From Candidatus Cloacimonadota bacterium (lineage in GTDB: Bacteria; Cloacimonadota; Cloacimonadia; Cloacimonadales; TCS61): a stretch of 64,000 nt of DNA. The stretch covers positions 226,035 through 290,034 of the forward strand of contig JASUTE010000001.1 of assembly GCA_030445745.1 (NCBI GenBank), given 5' to 3'. Below, piece after piece: positions 1 to 9,324 of the stretch. The notes beneath the pieces were generated by a model. The model saw only the letters and a program-made list of their open reading frames with translations, was not told where the DNA came from and ran no database searches. The translations under genes were made by a program, and so were the position numbers. How positions within the stretch are numbered: position 1 is the first letter of the stretch; each line of letters opens with the position of its first letter.

Positions 1-1
1 T

Positions 2-982
2 GGTGTTTGGATATTTGCCGAACAAAAACACGGCGAATTGCAACCAGTTGTAGCTGAACTGATGGGAAAAGGACGCCAGTTGGCCGATACCAAGGAAACT
101 CAGCTAACTGCAGTACTATTTGGCTATCAAATAGAAAATCTGGCACCACAGCTAATAGCTTTGGGTGCCGATAAAGTTATCGTTGTCGACCAACCAGAAC
201 TGGAAAATTTCCTGGATATTCCCTACACGGACGCTTTTGTGGCGATTGCCGAAAAATACAAGCCAGAGATCATTCTTAGCGGAGCTACCGTTACCGGCCG
301 CTCTTTTATTCCTCGTGTAGCTACCAAATTACACACCGGCCTTACTGCCGATTGCACAGGTTTGGAAATCGATGCTGAAACTGGTAATTTGAAACAAACC
401 CGCCCCGCTTTTGGTGGCAACATTATGGCTACCATCGTTACTCCAGACCACCTACCCCAAATGGCTACTGTACGCCATAAAGTTATGGATCCCGCTGTGC
501 CCGATAACTCCAGAACTGGCGAAATTATTCAAGAAAATGTGGATCTTTCCAAGGCAACCAACTTTGCAGAATTCCTGGGTTATGAAGCTGATGAAACCCA
601 AACTGTGAATCTTACCGAAGCTAACTTTGTTATCTCGGGCGGACGTGGCCTGAAAAAAGCTGAGAATTTCTCGCTTTTAAAAGAGTTAGCAGAATATTTG
701 GATGCTGCTATTGGTGCTTCGCGTGCAGCTGTAGATGCCGAATGGATCACATACCCGCATCAGGTGGGGCAAACTGGGAAAACCATTAAACCCACGGTTT
801 ACATTGCTGTTGGTATTTCCGGCGCTATCCAGCACCTGGCTGGTATGCAGTCTGCGGACTATATCATCGCCATAAACAAAGACCCCGATGCGCCAATTTT
901 CAAGGTTGCCGATCTAGGTTTAGTGGGCGATCTGTTTGAAGTTATTCCAGAGGTTTTGAAAAAATTTAAAACAAATTCCTAA
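2..982 (+). CDS. etfA: Electron transfer flavoprotein alpha subunit, 5'-truncated by window edge
   Basis: EtfA binds FAD and, with EtfB, passes electrons between dehydrogenases and a quinone or ferredoxin partner in the cytoplasm. The reading frame is open to the window edge. In-frame codons before the track start encode GVWIFAEQKHGEL, the usual EtfA N-terminal strand, so the TTG at 38 is internal and the true start lies upstream. The C-terminal half carries the FAD-domain signatures VISGGRGL, GASRAAVDAEW, the GQTGK motif, then YIAVGISGAIQH and INKDPDAPIF, all typical of the family. Stop is TAA, and the next gene follows after 20 bases. EtfB would be expected just upstream, outside the window. 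Family assignment is secure; the physiological partner cannot be told from here. Confidence 0.95.
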   Translation, partial: GVWIFAEQKHGELQPVVAELMGKGRQLADTKETQLTAVLFGYQIENLAPQLIALGADKVIVVDQPELENFLDIPYTDAFVAIAEKYKPEIILSGATVTGRSFIPRVATKLHTGLTADCTGLEIDAETGNLKQTRPAFGGNIMATIVTPDHLPQMATVRHKVMDPAVPDNSRTGEIIQENVDLSKATNFAEFLGYEADETQTVNLTEANFVISGGRGLKKAENFSLLKELAEYLDAAIGASRAAVDAEWITYPHQVGQTGKTIKPTVYIAVGISGAIQHLAGMQSADYIIAINKDPDAPIFKVADLGLVGDLFEVIPEVLKKFKTNS

Positions 983-1002
983 ACACTTCAAAAGAGGGAT
1001 GA

Positions 1003-1842
1003 ATGCAGACTAAAACTGATATCACCGTGTTTTCTTCCGATAAAATAAAAAAGAAAGCAGGGGCAGATTTAAAAAGCCAATTTCTAAAAAATGATTTGGA
1101 AATTACAGATTCAGTTAGTTATTCCCCAATCATAAACAGCTACGACTACTTGATAGGAAGCTGGGTGCCGCGTTCTGGCAACAACCCACCTTTCCAAACC
1201 ACCGATATCTGGGTAGAAGAGATGAAAACCTCTGCTTCTTATTTGGCACGTAACAAAATTTGGAAATATAACAGTAGCTGGGATCTTACTAAAGGTAGAG
1301 CAAACCCACTTTCCAATTTAGGTGTCTACAAAAATATTTTCTGGGACTCCGTGGCGGTGCAGGACCAAGAACCGAAGCAAAATCAGGAGTATTATCAGAG
1401 TTTTCCCATTAAAATTATAGCAAAATACCCGCAGTGCCACTCGCTTTCTCTGGGAAACTGGTGGGGCGGCAAAACTGCCAAAGAGATTTACAAGATGTGT
1501 ACCGAAAATGCTGCTAAAGCATTGTTCTTACCACCTACTTTTGGCAAACTAACCAACAATGCACCGCATCTACTGGCTACCCGCCAACTGTATTCCGATC
1601 CATTTGTGAATTTAACTAAGATAGAACAAAACGACATAAAATTATTAGTATATAATGGCAAGCCAATCTTTGGCGATGTCAACTTGCTTAAATCCTATCA
1701 AATTCGAAAAGCAAACTACTATTTCTTTTCAGTTGATAATCAGGAAAAATGTGTATACGACCATCCGGAAAAAACAACAGATAAAATAGACGAAATTCTG
1801 GGTTATCAAAAAGATTTCCCCTATTTAACCTACCATGCTTAA
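1003..1842 (+). CDS. Unknown protein, possibly a degenerate amidohydrolase-like protein
   Basis: This 279-residue protein is not one I recognise. It has no signal peptide and no obvious membrane segment. Its C-terminal third resembles the end of amidohydrolase-superfamily enzymes: a helix with TENAAKALFLPPTFGKL, then IKLLVYNGKPIFGD, which is like the closing beta-sandwich strand with a 'V-NGK-V-GD' signature. However, the metal-binding HxH near the N-terminus and a complete TIM barrel are absent, and the protein is much shorter than the usual 400 residues. The start follows an AGAGGG ribosome site. It overlaps the start of queE by 8 bases, so the two are probably co-translated. That suggests a role in queuosine/preQ0 supply or simple operon sharing, but no reaction can be assigned. 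Confidence 0.55.
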   Translation: MQTKTDITVFSSDKIKKKAGADLKSQFLKNDLEITDSVSYSPIINSYDYLIGSWVPRSGNNPPFQTTDIWVEEMKTSASYLARNKIWKYNSSWDLTKGRANPLSNLGVYKNIFWDSVAVQDQEPKQNQEYYQSFPIKIIAKYPQCHSLSLGNWWGGKTAKEIYKMCTENAAKALFLPPTFGKLTNNAPHLLATRQLYSDPFVNLTKIEQNDIKLLVYNGKPIFGDVNLLKSYQIRKANYYFFSVDNQEKCVYDHPEKTTDKIDEILGYQKDFPYLTYHA

Positions 1843-2476
1843 ACTAGCCGAAATATTTTACAGTCTACAAGGCGAATCCACTTTTGTTGGTCTGCCCTGT
1901 ATATTTATACGCTTAGCCGGTTGCAACCTGCGCTGCAGCTATTGTGATACTAAATATGCCTATTTGGTAAAATTTCAAATGAACAATGATGAGATCTTAC
2001 AAAAAGTACAGCAATACGAACCAGTGAAATTGGTAGAAATAACCGGTGGTGAGCCACTGGTACAGGTGGAAGTTTACCATCTAATTCAAAAATTACATTC
2101 CCAAAATTATAAAATTCTGTTGGAAACGAACGGTACACTGCTGCTAAAGCAAGTTCCCGATTACGTTCACAAAATAGTGGATATAAAATGTCCCGGCAGC
2201 GGTGAAGCAGGTAGTTTCAAAGAGGAGAATCTGCAATTTTTGCGAAAGAATAGAGATGAGATCAAGTTCGTGCTTTCTGGCAGAGACGATTACGAATTTG
2301 CCCGCCGCAAAATTTCCGAATACAATTTAAGGGGTTACAAAATCCTGTTTTCAACAGTATTTGGCAAGTTGCAGCCAGCTAGATTGGCTAAGTGGATCAT
2401 AGAAGATAAACTACCAGTGCGCCTGCAGCTACAACTGCATAAATATATATGGTCTCCAGATAAAAAAGGCGTTTAA
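1835..2476 (+). CDS. queE: 7-carboxy-7-deazaguanine synthase (radical SAM)
   Basis: QueE converts 6-carboxytetrahydropterin to 7-carboxy-7-deazaguanine, the ring-contraction step on the way to preQ0 and queuosine. The protein (213 aa) begins with the family signature FYSLQGESTFVGLPCIFIR, followed by the radical SAM cluster motif CNLRCSYC (a compact CxxxCxxC) at about residues 31-38. The SAM-binding strand ITGGEPL follows near residue 68. Length is normal for QueE. The ATG overlaps the end of the preceding gene. The stop codon overlaps by 4 bases the stop of the convergent YigZ gene. No queC, queD or queF is seen in the window, so the rest of the pathway must be elsewhere. Confidence 0.93.
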   Translation: MLKLAEIFYSLQGESTFVGLPCIFIRLAGCNLRCSYCDTKYAYLVKFQMNNDEILQKVQQYEPVKLVEITGGEPLVQVEVYHLIQKLHSQNYKILLETNGTLLLKQVPDYVHKIVDIKCPGSGEAGSFKEENLQFLRKNRDEIKFVLSGRDDYEFARRKISEYNLRGYKILFSTVFGKLQPARLAKWIIEDKLPVRLQLQLHKYIWSPDKKGV

Positions 2477-3093
2477 CCTAGCTTCAGCTTCCCAACTTTT
2501 TCCAATTCCTGCAAATAATTTCGTAATGGTTTCTGCAAATGCTCTTCTACCTGTACCACCAGTTGCACCTCAGCACCATATTGAATGTCTATAATCTGTC
2601 CCAGCTGCTCTTTGATGTTATATTTCAGCGGTTCGATAAAATCGTAGGTGGTGGTAACCTTGAACTCTACAGTTTTTACTATTTTTTTTAGCGGTTTTTG
2701 CTGAATAGCCGCTTCGGTAGTTTGGCCATAGGCTTCTATTAACCCGCGAATGCCGAGCTTAACTCCGCCAAAATAGCGCGTAACCACAGCAGCGATATTG
2801 GTCATATCGTACTTTTTTAAAGCGTTTAATATGGGTTTGCCAGCTGTACCGGAAGGCTCACTAGCATCGGAGCTGTGGTAGGTTTGCCCATTATCGCCCA
2901 CAATATAAGCCCAACAGTTATGGGTAGCATTTTTATGTTCTTCCGAAATCTGGGAAATAAACTGTTTAGCCGCTTCTATAGTTTCCACATAAGCTAAATG
3001 TGCGATAAATTCCGAGCGCTTTATCTTGCAACTGTATTCACGTTTTTGGGCGATAGAATAGAAATAGTTCAAACTATGTCTCTTAATACTCAA
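2473..3093 (-). CDS. YigZ/IMPACT family protein
   Basis: A 206-residue member of the UPF0029/IMPACT family, which in bacteria (YigZ) has an N-terminal ribosomal-S5-like fold and a C-terminal EF-G-V-like domain. A role in translation or proteolysis has been suggested but is not settled. The diagnostic run is visible: KIKRSEFIAHL near the start, then HNCWAYIVG, SDASEPSGTAGKPIL, and VTRYFGGVKLGIRGL. The start is a TTG with AGGA 7 bases upstream. It overlaps the 3' end of the SNF2 gene by 11 bases, so the two are likely translationally coupled. An alternative TTG lies seven codons in. Convergent with queE. Confidence 0.88.
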   Translation of the reverse strand: MSIKRHSLNYFYSIAQKREYSCKIKRSEFIAHLAYVETIEAAKQFISQISEEHKNATHNCWAYIVGDNGQTYHSSDASEPSGTAGKPILNALKKYDMTNIAAVVTRYFGGVKLGIRGLIEAYGQTTEAAIQQKPLKKIVKTVEFKVTTTYDFIEPLKYNIKEQLGQIIDIQYGAEVQLVVQVEEHLQKPLRNYLQELEKVGKLKLG

Positions 3094-6000
3094 AAAGTTC
3101 CTGCAGCTGATCAGGTGTCATCTTTTTGATAACATTTTGTCCCTGCTCGATCAGGTTTTCGAATAGTTCACGTTTTTTTTGCTGTAAATCCAATATTTTT
3201 TCTTCTATTGTACCCTGGGTTATCATTTTATACACCATCACCTTTTTAGTTTGCCCAATACGATGGGCCCGGTCTATTGCCTGGTTTTCGCCCATGGGAT
3301 TCCACCAAGGGTCGGTTATCAGCACTGTATCAGCCGCAGTTAAATTCAACCCGTATCCACCCGTTTTCAGGCTAATTAAGAATGCTCGTATTTTGTTACT
3401 GTTGTTAAAGTTATCTATCCGTTTCTGGCGATGTTTAGTAGAGCCATCCATGTATTCGAAAGGAATATCCAGCTCTGTCATCATCTCTTTCAGCACCTTT
3501 AACATCTGGACAAATTGGCTGAAAATAAGCAGTTTACGCCCACTTTCTTTAGCTTCCAGAATTATCTCGCGCATCAGCTCCATTTTACCAGAAAGTTCAC
3601 TATCGGTTTTAGCAGTTTTGTCGTAAAGATAGGGATGATCACAAATTTGACGCAACTTGGTAAGAGCTGCCAGTACGTGCATATAGGTCATGTCACCTGG
3701 AAATTTTTGAAACCCTTTTTTCACTTTATCCAAAACTTGCAGATACATTTTTTCCTGAACTTGTGTAAGTTTGGAATAAGCAATCTGGATCTGTTTATCG
3801 GGCAACTCGATAAGCACATCTTGTTTCTTTCTTCTCAGAATAAAAGGCGAAATCATCTGGCTTAGGCGTTGTTGTGCTTTTTTATCTTGTTCATTGAACT
3901 CGGACTTGAACTTCCTATGTGGTGGCAGATAGCCTGGTAGTAAAAAGTCGAAAATAGACCATAATTCCGAGGCATTGTTCTCGATTGGAGTACCAGAAAG
4001 CACCAGTTTATGCCTGGTTTTCAACTTTTTCACAGCTTTGGAACGTAGCGCTGCTGCATTTTTAATATGTTGGGCTTCATCCAGAATTATATAATCGAAT
4101 TCTATTTCCGCCAGTTTTTTAATATCGTTTTGAATGATAGAGTAGGAAGCTAGCAACACATTCACGTTTAAATTATCCAGATAGCTGCGTCTTATCTTCT
4201 GGTTGCCTTCGTAGATAAGATAGCTGAGGCTGGGATTGAACTTTTTGATCTCTGCTGCCCAGTTATATAACAAAGTTTTGGGACAGATAACAATATTGCG
4301 CGAGGTGGAAGGTAGGTCGGAGAGAACTGAAATTGCCTGGATAGTTTTACCTAAGCCCATATCATCGGCCAGAATTCCGTTCAACCCATAATACTCCAGC
4401 ATTTTTAGCCACTGGTATCCATTTTTTTGGTAACTACGCATCACTGGGCGCAAAACCGAAGGAACTTCGGTGGGTTCTGGCAGTTTCCGATTTATGATAT
4501 TGGTAAACATATCTTCCAAAAACTGCTCTCCTTCTATCCTAATTCCCTTTTTAATTGAACTTAGCTGGTAAACATAGGGTAGATTGTAAATAGAGAGTTT
4601 GTAAGAATCCGATTTTTCTTTTTTACTCCTCTTCAATAGGTTTTCTATCTCATAGAAGGAATCTTTATTTTCAAAGTAGAGCAGGCGTCCATCTTCCAAC
4701 TTCAGAAATTTCTCTTTGGTATTAAAAAACTGTTTCAATTCATCGTGAGAAAAAGTGATATCTTTGTATTTATATTGAACTTGGTACTCGAACCAGTTGA
4801 TATTTTCAGAACTTTGAGTTTTTATTATCGGTTTTAAATTAACTTTATATACAAATTCTTGTTTCAGTTCATCGGAAAGCACAATATTCCAACTAGGAAG
4901 TGCATTTTCGAAAATTGTTTTCTTCAGAGCGGCTATGTTATCTTCTCCCTGGAACAATAGCTGAGAATTTTCTTCAATACGGTTAGTTTCAGCTTCCGGT
5001 AGTTTTTCCAAAAATTCATAGATTTGATATTTTATTTGTGGCGGAATATAGAACCAGGTAATTTGACTATTTTGGTCAAACCTCACCAATTCTGCCGGAA
5101 AGCGTACTACCGACATGGGAATGAGTACATTATTGCCATAGTCTAACAGCCCATTCATTATTATTTTTTCACCTTCTTTGAACAGCCTAAAAGTTATGAT
5201 TGGTGTATTGTGATATATTTCGGGGATTTGGATATCTTCGGCAAAATCGATGTAACATTTCATAAGCCCTAGCTGACGTGCAACCACAGAAGCCACATAA
5301 ACCAGATCTTCCTTTTTTAAAATATAACCTTCATCGAATATTTGTTCCGCTACCTCTTTTGTAAAAGGCAGATTTATATTGTAAACTTGATTTTTATTGA
5401 AAATATAGGTGGTTTTTCCTACAAACACAGCTGAGATCTTTTCAGAAGGAGAAGCTTTGAATATAAATTCGTCTTCCTTATATCTGTTTACCTGGAAATT
5501 TAGATGATATTCCTGTTCGGAAAACTCAAGTTTATCTCCAGTCTCTTTTATAAATAGTTTATGCTGTAAGGTTTTCATGATAGGGAAAAACTGCACAAAA
5601 TCCTTTTTATAAATAGTGAAAAAAGTTCCTTTGCGACTAAAAGAACATTTCTGTTGTTGCAGAAGTTTCAGAAATTCTATCTCCGATTCGGATAGCGCCG
5701 AGCTTTGTTTAGCTGCTTTTTCCAAAAGGGGAACATCTTCTTCTTTTACTTCACGGTTAGCAGCCAACAACGATATAATGCGAACCAGCATAGGTTTATA
5801 GGTAGGAAAATGGAAGCGTATTTTATCGGTTTTCCGATTAAAAATATCACTAATTTCTATAATCGCATTCAACACCACCCGCTGCCAGTATTCGTTATAG
5901 CTTAGCATCTTGGTTTGGTAAGTTTGTACTACATTTTTTTCCAAAATATCGGTAGAAAGATTATAATAAGCATAATTCAATATGGAAAGATAGTGTGAGC

Positions 6001-6244
6001 AGACCTCAACATCACAGAGACTGCACTTATGTGCGATAATTTTATGCTGTCTTTTGTCGTAGGTAATTTCTAAATCAGCTGGGAATTTCCGCCGATTTTG
6101 TGATTCGAAGCGGAAAACTGCATTCCCGGTTTCATCCAGAAATTTTTTATAGCTCACATCGTTCTTTTGCAGTGGTGTTATAGTGCTTTTAAAATACCAA
6201 GAATTTGAGTGCTCGTGATATTCCTTACCAAAAAGTCTGGCCAT
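3083..6244 (-). CDS. SNF2-family DEAD/H helicase with SWIM zinc finger
   Basis: A 1053-residue Swi2/Snf2 ATPase, expected to translocate on double-stranded DNA in the cytoplasm and remodel bound proteins. Residues about 73-86 hold a SWIM-type zinc finger (CSLCDVEVCSH pattern). A long, poorly conserved bacterial SNF2 linker follows. The ATPase begins near residue 600, with Walker A DDMGLGKT at about 626, the DEAQ box near 722, and LSGTPIENN. The helicase C-terminal half carries FSQFVQML, TGGYGLNL and the RAHRIGQT motif near 991. Start ATG is preceded by GAGGAG. This domain set matches bacterial 'RapA-like/SWIM-SNF2' proteins, whose cellular role is usually unknown. The gene stands between a terminator and the YigZ gene. 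Confidence 0.93.
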   Translation of the reverse strand: MARLFGKEYHEHSNSWYFKSTITPLQKNDVSYKKFLDETGNAVFRFESQNRRKFPADLEITYDKRQHKIIAHKCSLCDVEVCSHYLSILNYAYYNLSTDILEKNVVQTYQTKMLSYNEYWQRVVLNAIIEISDIFNRKTDKIRFHFPTYKPMLVRIISLLAANREVKEEDVPLLEKAAKQSSALSESEIEFLKLLQQQKCSFSRKGTFFTIYKKDFVQFFPIMKTLQHKLFIKETGDKLEFSEQEYHLNFQVNRYKEDEFIFKASPSEKISAVFVGKTTYIFNKNQVYNINLPFTKEVAEQIFDEGYILKKEDLVYVASVVARQLGLMKCYIDFAEDIQIPEIYHNTPIITFRLFKEGEKIIMNGLLDYGNNVLIPMSVVRFPAELVRFDQNSQITWFYIPPQIKYQIYEFLEKLPEAETNRIEENSQLLFQGEDNIAALKKTIFENALPSWNIVLSDELKQEFVYKVNLKPIIKTQSSENINWFEYQVQYKYKDITFSHDELKQFFNTKEKFLKLEDGRLLYFENKDSFYEIENLLKRSKKEKSDSYKLSIYNLPYVYQLSSIKKGIRIEGEQFLEDMFTNIINRKLPEPTEVPSVLRPVMRSYQKNGYQWLKMLEYYGLNGILADDMGLGKTIQAISVLSDLPSTSRNIVICPKTLLYNWAAEIKKFNPSLSYLIYEGNQKIRRSYLDNLNVNVLLASYSIIQNDIKKLAEIEFDYIILDEAQHIKNAAALRSKAVKKLKTRHKLVLSGTPIENNASELWSIFDFLLPGYLPPHRKFKSEFNEQDKKAQQRLSQMISPFILRRKKQDVLIELPDKQIQIAYSKLTQVQEKMYLQVLDKVKKGFQKFPGDMTYMHVLAALTKLRQICDHPYLYDKTAKTDSELSGKMELMREIILEAKESGRKLLIFSQFVQMLKVLKEMMTELDIPFEYMDGSTKHRQKRIDNFNNSNKIRAFLISLKTGGYGLNLTAADTVLITDPWWNPMGENQAIDRAHRIGQTKKVMVYKMITQGTIEEKILDLQQKKRELFENLIEQGQNVIKKMTPDQLQELFEY

Positions 6245-6316
6245 AATTGCTCCTCAAAATAAAATAATTTGAAATATTATTACACTCTGTTTGTAGTCAA
6301 GTGTTAAAAAAATGGA

Positions 6317-6348
6317 AAAGGCGATAGTTATTTCCAACTACCGCCTTT
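6317..6348 (-). terminator. Intrinsic terminator-like hairpin
   Basis: A 13-bp stem with a 6-nt loop (AAAGGCGGTAGTT on the minus strand pairing with AACTATCGCCTTT, one G-U) lies just past the stop of the 106-aa gene. On the minus strand it is followed by CCATTTTTTT. It probably separates that gene from the SNF2 gene downstream. Confidence 0.65.
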
Positions 6349-6370
6349 AATTTTATTTTCAGTTTAGTGG

Positions 6371-6691
6371 TTACTCTATAGAATAAAGCTTGATATCAAC
6401 ACAATTTTCTGGAAGAGCCGGATAGAAATCTTCGATATAGTCGCGGATAGTGCTTTCCAGATCTTTATTTTTTTCTATAACCTGTTTGGGAAAACCAACT
6501 GAAATATGAGCTTGTTTCCAAGTTACATTTGTATTTACCTTGGGTTTTTCTCCCACAACATTTTCTAAATATTGTGGCAGAGTTTTAGATATCTCTATTG
6601 CCGATTTAATTCTTTCGAATATCTTAAAACCGGAATAGGCTATTGTACCGAAAATAGCAAACTTGAATATTTTTTTACAGAATTTTTTCAT
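6371..6691 (-). CDS. Small membrane-anchored hypothetical protein
   Basis: A 106-residue protein of unknown function. Residues about 8-25 (KIFKFAIFGTIAYSGFKIF) form one likely transmembrane segment after a basic N-terminus, so the protein is probably anchored in the inner membrane with the rest exposed. The remaining part is charged, with YIEDFYPALPENCVDIKLY at the end. No known motif is seen. The start is an ATG after a purine-rich AGGGGAGGAA stretch. It lies between the T9SS protein gene and a terminator, apparently as its own short unit. Confidence 0.6.
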   Translation of the reverse strand: MKKFCKKIFKFAIFGTIAYSGFKIFERIKSAIEISKTLPQYLENVVGEKPKVNTNVTWKQAHISVGFPKQVIEKNKDLESTIRDYIEDFYPALPENCVDIKLYSIE

Positions 6692-6746
6692 TTTTCCTCC
6701 CCTTTAAGCTGAATTTTCTTGAGGGATTTTCTCTAAGAAATTAAAA

Positions 6747-7706
6747 TTATTTCATTAGAATCATTTTTTTAGTAGACGTGTACTTTCCAGCTTGCATTTT
6801 ATAGAAATAAACGCCACTTGCAACGTTGCTTCCATTTTGGTTGGTACCATTCCAAATTACCTGATGTTCACCAGCAGAGAAATTACTATTTGCAAGAGTT
6901 TTAACTTTTTTACCCTGAGTATTGAAAATATCTATCTTCACATTCTGTGGTTGTTGCAGATTAAAGAAGATAGCTGTTTCTGGATTAAATGGGTTAGGAT
7001 AGTTTCCTACTAAAGTAGCAGCTACAGGAACCGTTTCGGGACTGTTATCAGATTCAGTAGACATATCTTCTGGTGTACGTGGGTTCAAGCCGTATTCATC
7101 CCAACTGTAGTCCACCATACCGATCAAAGTTCCCCAAAATTGACCAACTTCAATAACAATTGGAGGGTCTACAGAATCCAGATAGAAGAAACCGTCATCT
7201 ATCTGGCAGGGAACTGTAGTTGTATCTACAACGTACCATTCACCATACTCACTGGGGGCAGAGGAAACATAAACATCATTAAGTTGCACCAAAACACTTT
7301 CATATTCTTCGGAAGAGGAAAGTTCTTGAGTGGTTATTACGGTTGGTTCTGGAAGTGGATTACCGGTACTAAGCACCTCTACATTGGTGGCATCAACTAA
7401 TTCGGTAAAACTGTAATATTCATCTACAGTAGCAGTAATTTCTATTTCATCACCAAGTTGTAAATCAGAAGTCCCTGTTGCATAGCAGTAAATTCCACTA
7501 AATTCGCCACCAGCTGGCATCGAGATAAATACATTATCATCGTAACCTTTGAAACCAACTGCAGTCACAATACCGGTTGTAGTTACTTCCTGCCCAACAT
7601 AGGGTGAATCTCCACTAGGATCTTCGGGATACTGGATGTCGTAAATAGTTACCGCACTAAGCGCACTAAAAACAACTACTAATAAAATAATTAAAGTTCT
7701 TCTCAT
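6747..7706 (-). CDS. Secreted protein with OB-like repeats and Por/T9SS C-terminal sorting domain
   Basis: The protein has a signal peptide (MRRTLIILLVVVFSALSAV). Residues about 30-230 look like two OB-fold-type segments of the kind found in secreted nuclease-associated proteins (VGQEVTTTGIVTAVG and DNVFISMPAGG). A linker follows, then a C-terminal domain of about 90 residues with NYPNPFNPETAI, VKIDIFNTQGKKVKTL, and GVYFYKMQAGKYTSTKKMILMK. This is the FlgD-like/T9SS type A sorting domain common in Bacteroidota and Cloacimonadota. I choose the ATG at 7706 because GGAGGT stands 4 bases before it; the track start is four codons upstream. The presumed location is the cell surface or outside the cell. 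Substrate is unknown and no catalytic residues are seen. Confidence 0.82.
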   Translation of the reverse strand: MRRTLIILLVVVFSALSAVTIYDIQYPEDPSGDSPYVGQEVTTTGIVTAVGFKGYDDNVFISMPAGGEFSGIYCYATGTSDLQLGDEIEITATVDEYYSFTELVDATNVEVLSTGNPLPEPTVITTQELSSSEEYESVLVQLNDVYVSSAPSEYGEWYVVDTTTVPCQIDDGFFYLDSVDPPIVIEVGQFWGTLIGMVDYSWDEYGLNPRTPEDMSTESDNSPETVPVAATLVGNYPNPFNPETAIFFNLQQPQNVKIDIFNTQGKKVKTLANSNFSAGEHQVIWNGTNQNGSNVASGVYFYKMQAGKYTSTKKMILMK

Positions 7707-7821
7707 ATTTACCTCCATTTTTTCTTTAATTTTGCATTTTGCATTTTGTAAGTCAAGAACTTTTCTAAATTTTACTATTAATTTGTTAATTTTTTATAAG
7801 GATAGACAAATAACTTTATAG

Positions 7822-7850
7822 TTGACACCAGCTTGGAAAAATAAATTTTG
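7822..7850 (+). promoter_or_regulatory. Candidate promoter for gltX
   Basis: A perfect TTGACA (7822-7827) is followed 17 bases later by ATTTTG. Only the -35 box is canonical. It is the sole TTGACA in the 160-base gap before gltX. Similar TTGAC-N17-(A)ATTT arrangements recur before the tRNA and the channel gene. Confidence 0.35.
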
Positions 7851-7881
7851 AAAATCTGAGAAAACTGGAAAGGAATATATA

Positions 7882-9315
7882 ATGCAAAATGAAATAAGAG
7901 TCAGATTTGCCCCCAGTCCTACCGGTTATTTACATGTAGGCGGGCTTAGAACAGCTTTATACAATTTCCTCTATGCTCGCAAAACCGGTGGAAAATTTCT
8001 ACTTAGAATCGAAGATACCGATCGCAATCGCTATGTGGAAGGAGCAATAGAAAATCTGATTTCTGCCTTGCAGCTATGCGGAATAGATTATGATGAGGGT
8101 CCCGAAAAAGAAGGGGAAGTGGGTCCCTATTTGCAATCAGCTAGAACCGAAATTTATCAAAAATACATAAAAATTTTATTGGAAAAGGACGCTGCTTATC
8201 ACTGTTTTTGCAGCTCAGAAGATCTGGATAAAATGCGTCAGCAGCAAAAAGAGCAGGGACTCGATCCTCGCTACGACGGCCGCTGCCGCAAATTAAGCCA
8301 GCAAGAAGTTGAAAAGCGTATCGCTGCTGGTGAAAGCTATGTTATTCGTGAAAAAACACCTGAAACCGGTGAAATTACTTTCTACGATATAGTGCGCGAT
8401 AAAGTTACTATACCTTGGGAAACAGTAGACGATCAGATCTTGATGAAATCGGATGGTTTTCCCACCTATCACCTGGCCAATGTTATCGATGATCATCTGA
8501 TGAAGATAACACATGTAATTCGTGGTGAAGAGTGGCTTTCCAGTGTTCCTAAACATCTGTTTTTATACCAAGCACTAAGTTGGAAACCGCCGAAGTTAGC
8601 TCACCTGCCCCTGCTTCTGAATGAAGATAAAAGTAAGCTTAGCAAGCGTCAAAACGATGTGGCAGTAGAAGATTACCTGCAAAAAGGTTACCTGCCAGAA
8701 GCTCTCATCAATTTTATTGCCCTATTAGGATGGCACCCTGCCAAAGATAAGGAAATCTACTCTTTGGAAGAGTTGAAAAAAGAGTTTTCCTTGAAAAGAA
8801 TTAGTAAAGCAGGAGCAGTTTTCAATGTGGAAAAATTGGATTGGATGAACGGACAATATCTGCGAAATTTAAGTTTAGACAGAATAGCAGAAGCTGCTAA
8901 ACCTTTCTTTGCAGAAGCTGGGCTAGATACTTCCAATACGGAGAAATATAAAAAAGTGATCGATTTGGTAAGAGGCCGCGTGCATACATTGCAACAAATA
9001 CCAAATGCAGCCATTGTGTTTTACCAACAGCCTCAGCTCGATGCTGCTAAACAGGAAGTGGCAGATAAAGAAAGCTCGCAACAAGTTTATAAATTTTGGC
9101 TTGAGAAACTTCCTAATTTGGATATCGATAGCAGCAAACAGATAAATACAGCTATAAAGGAAATCAGCCAAGAAACAGGAGTGAAAGGGAAAAATTTATA
9201 TATGCCGCTTAGAGTAGCACTTTACGGAGATTTTCATGGTCCAGAAATTCCTGAATTGATCCAAATTCTGGGAAAAGATGAAACTTTAGCTAGAGTTGAA
9301 AAGTTATTGAAGTAA
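7882..9315 (+). CDS. gltX: Glutamyl-tRNA synthetase
   Basis: Class I aminoacyl-tRNA synthetase charging tRNA-Glu with glutamate. The 477-residue length is normal for bacterial GluRS. The HIGH-type motif appears as FAPSPTGYLHVGG at residues 8-20. RIEDTDRNRY follows. The KMSKS-type motif is SKLSKRQNDV near residue 252. The C-terminal half is the helical anticodon-binding domain. The neighbour is a dedicated glutaminyl-tRNA synthetase 9 bases downstream, so this enzyme need not mischarge tRNA-Gln. Start ATG follows GGAAAGGAATATATA, a weak but acceptable ribosome site. Confidence 0.97.
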   Translation: MQNEIRVRFAPSPTGYLHVGGLRTALYNFLYARKTGGKFLLRIEDTDRNRYVEGAIENLISALQLCGIDYDEGPEKEGEVGPYLQSARTEIYQKYIKILLEKDAAYHCFCSSEDLDKMRQQQKEQGLDPRYDGRCRKLSQQEVEKRIAAGESYVIREKTPETGEITFYDIVRDKVTIPWETVDDQILMKSDGFPTYHLANVIDDHLMKITHVIRGEEWLSSVPKHLFLYQALSWKPPKLAHLPLLLNEDKSKLSKRQNDVAVEDYLQKGYLPEALINFIALLGWHPAKDKEIYSLEELKKEFSLKRISKAGAVFNVEKLDWMNGQYLRNLSLDRIAEAAKPFFAEAGLDTSNTEKYKKVIDLVRGRVHTLQQIPNAAIVFYQQPQLDAAKQEVADKESSQQVYKFWLEKLPNLDIDSSKQINTAIKEISQETGVKGKNLYMPLRVALYGDFHGPEIPELIQILGKDETLARVEKLLK

Positions 9316-9324
9316 GAGGTAAAG

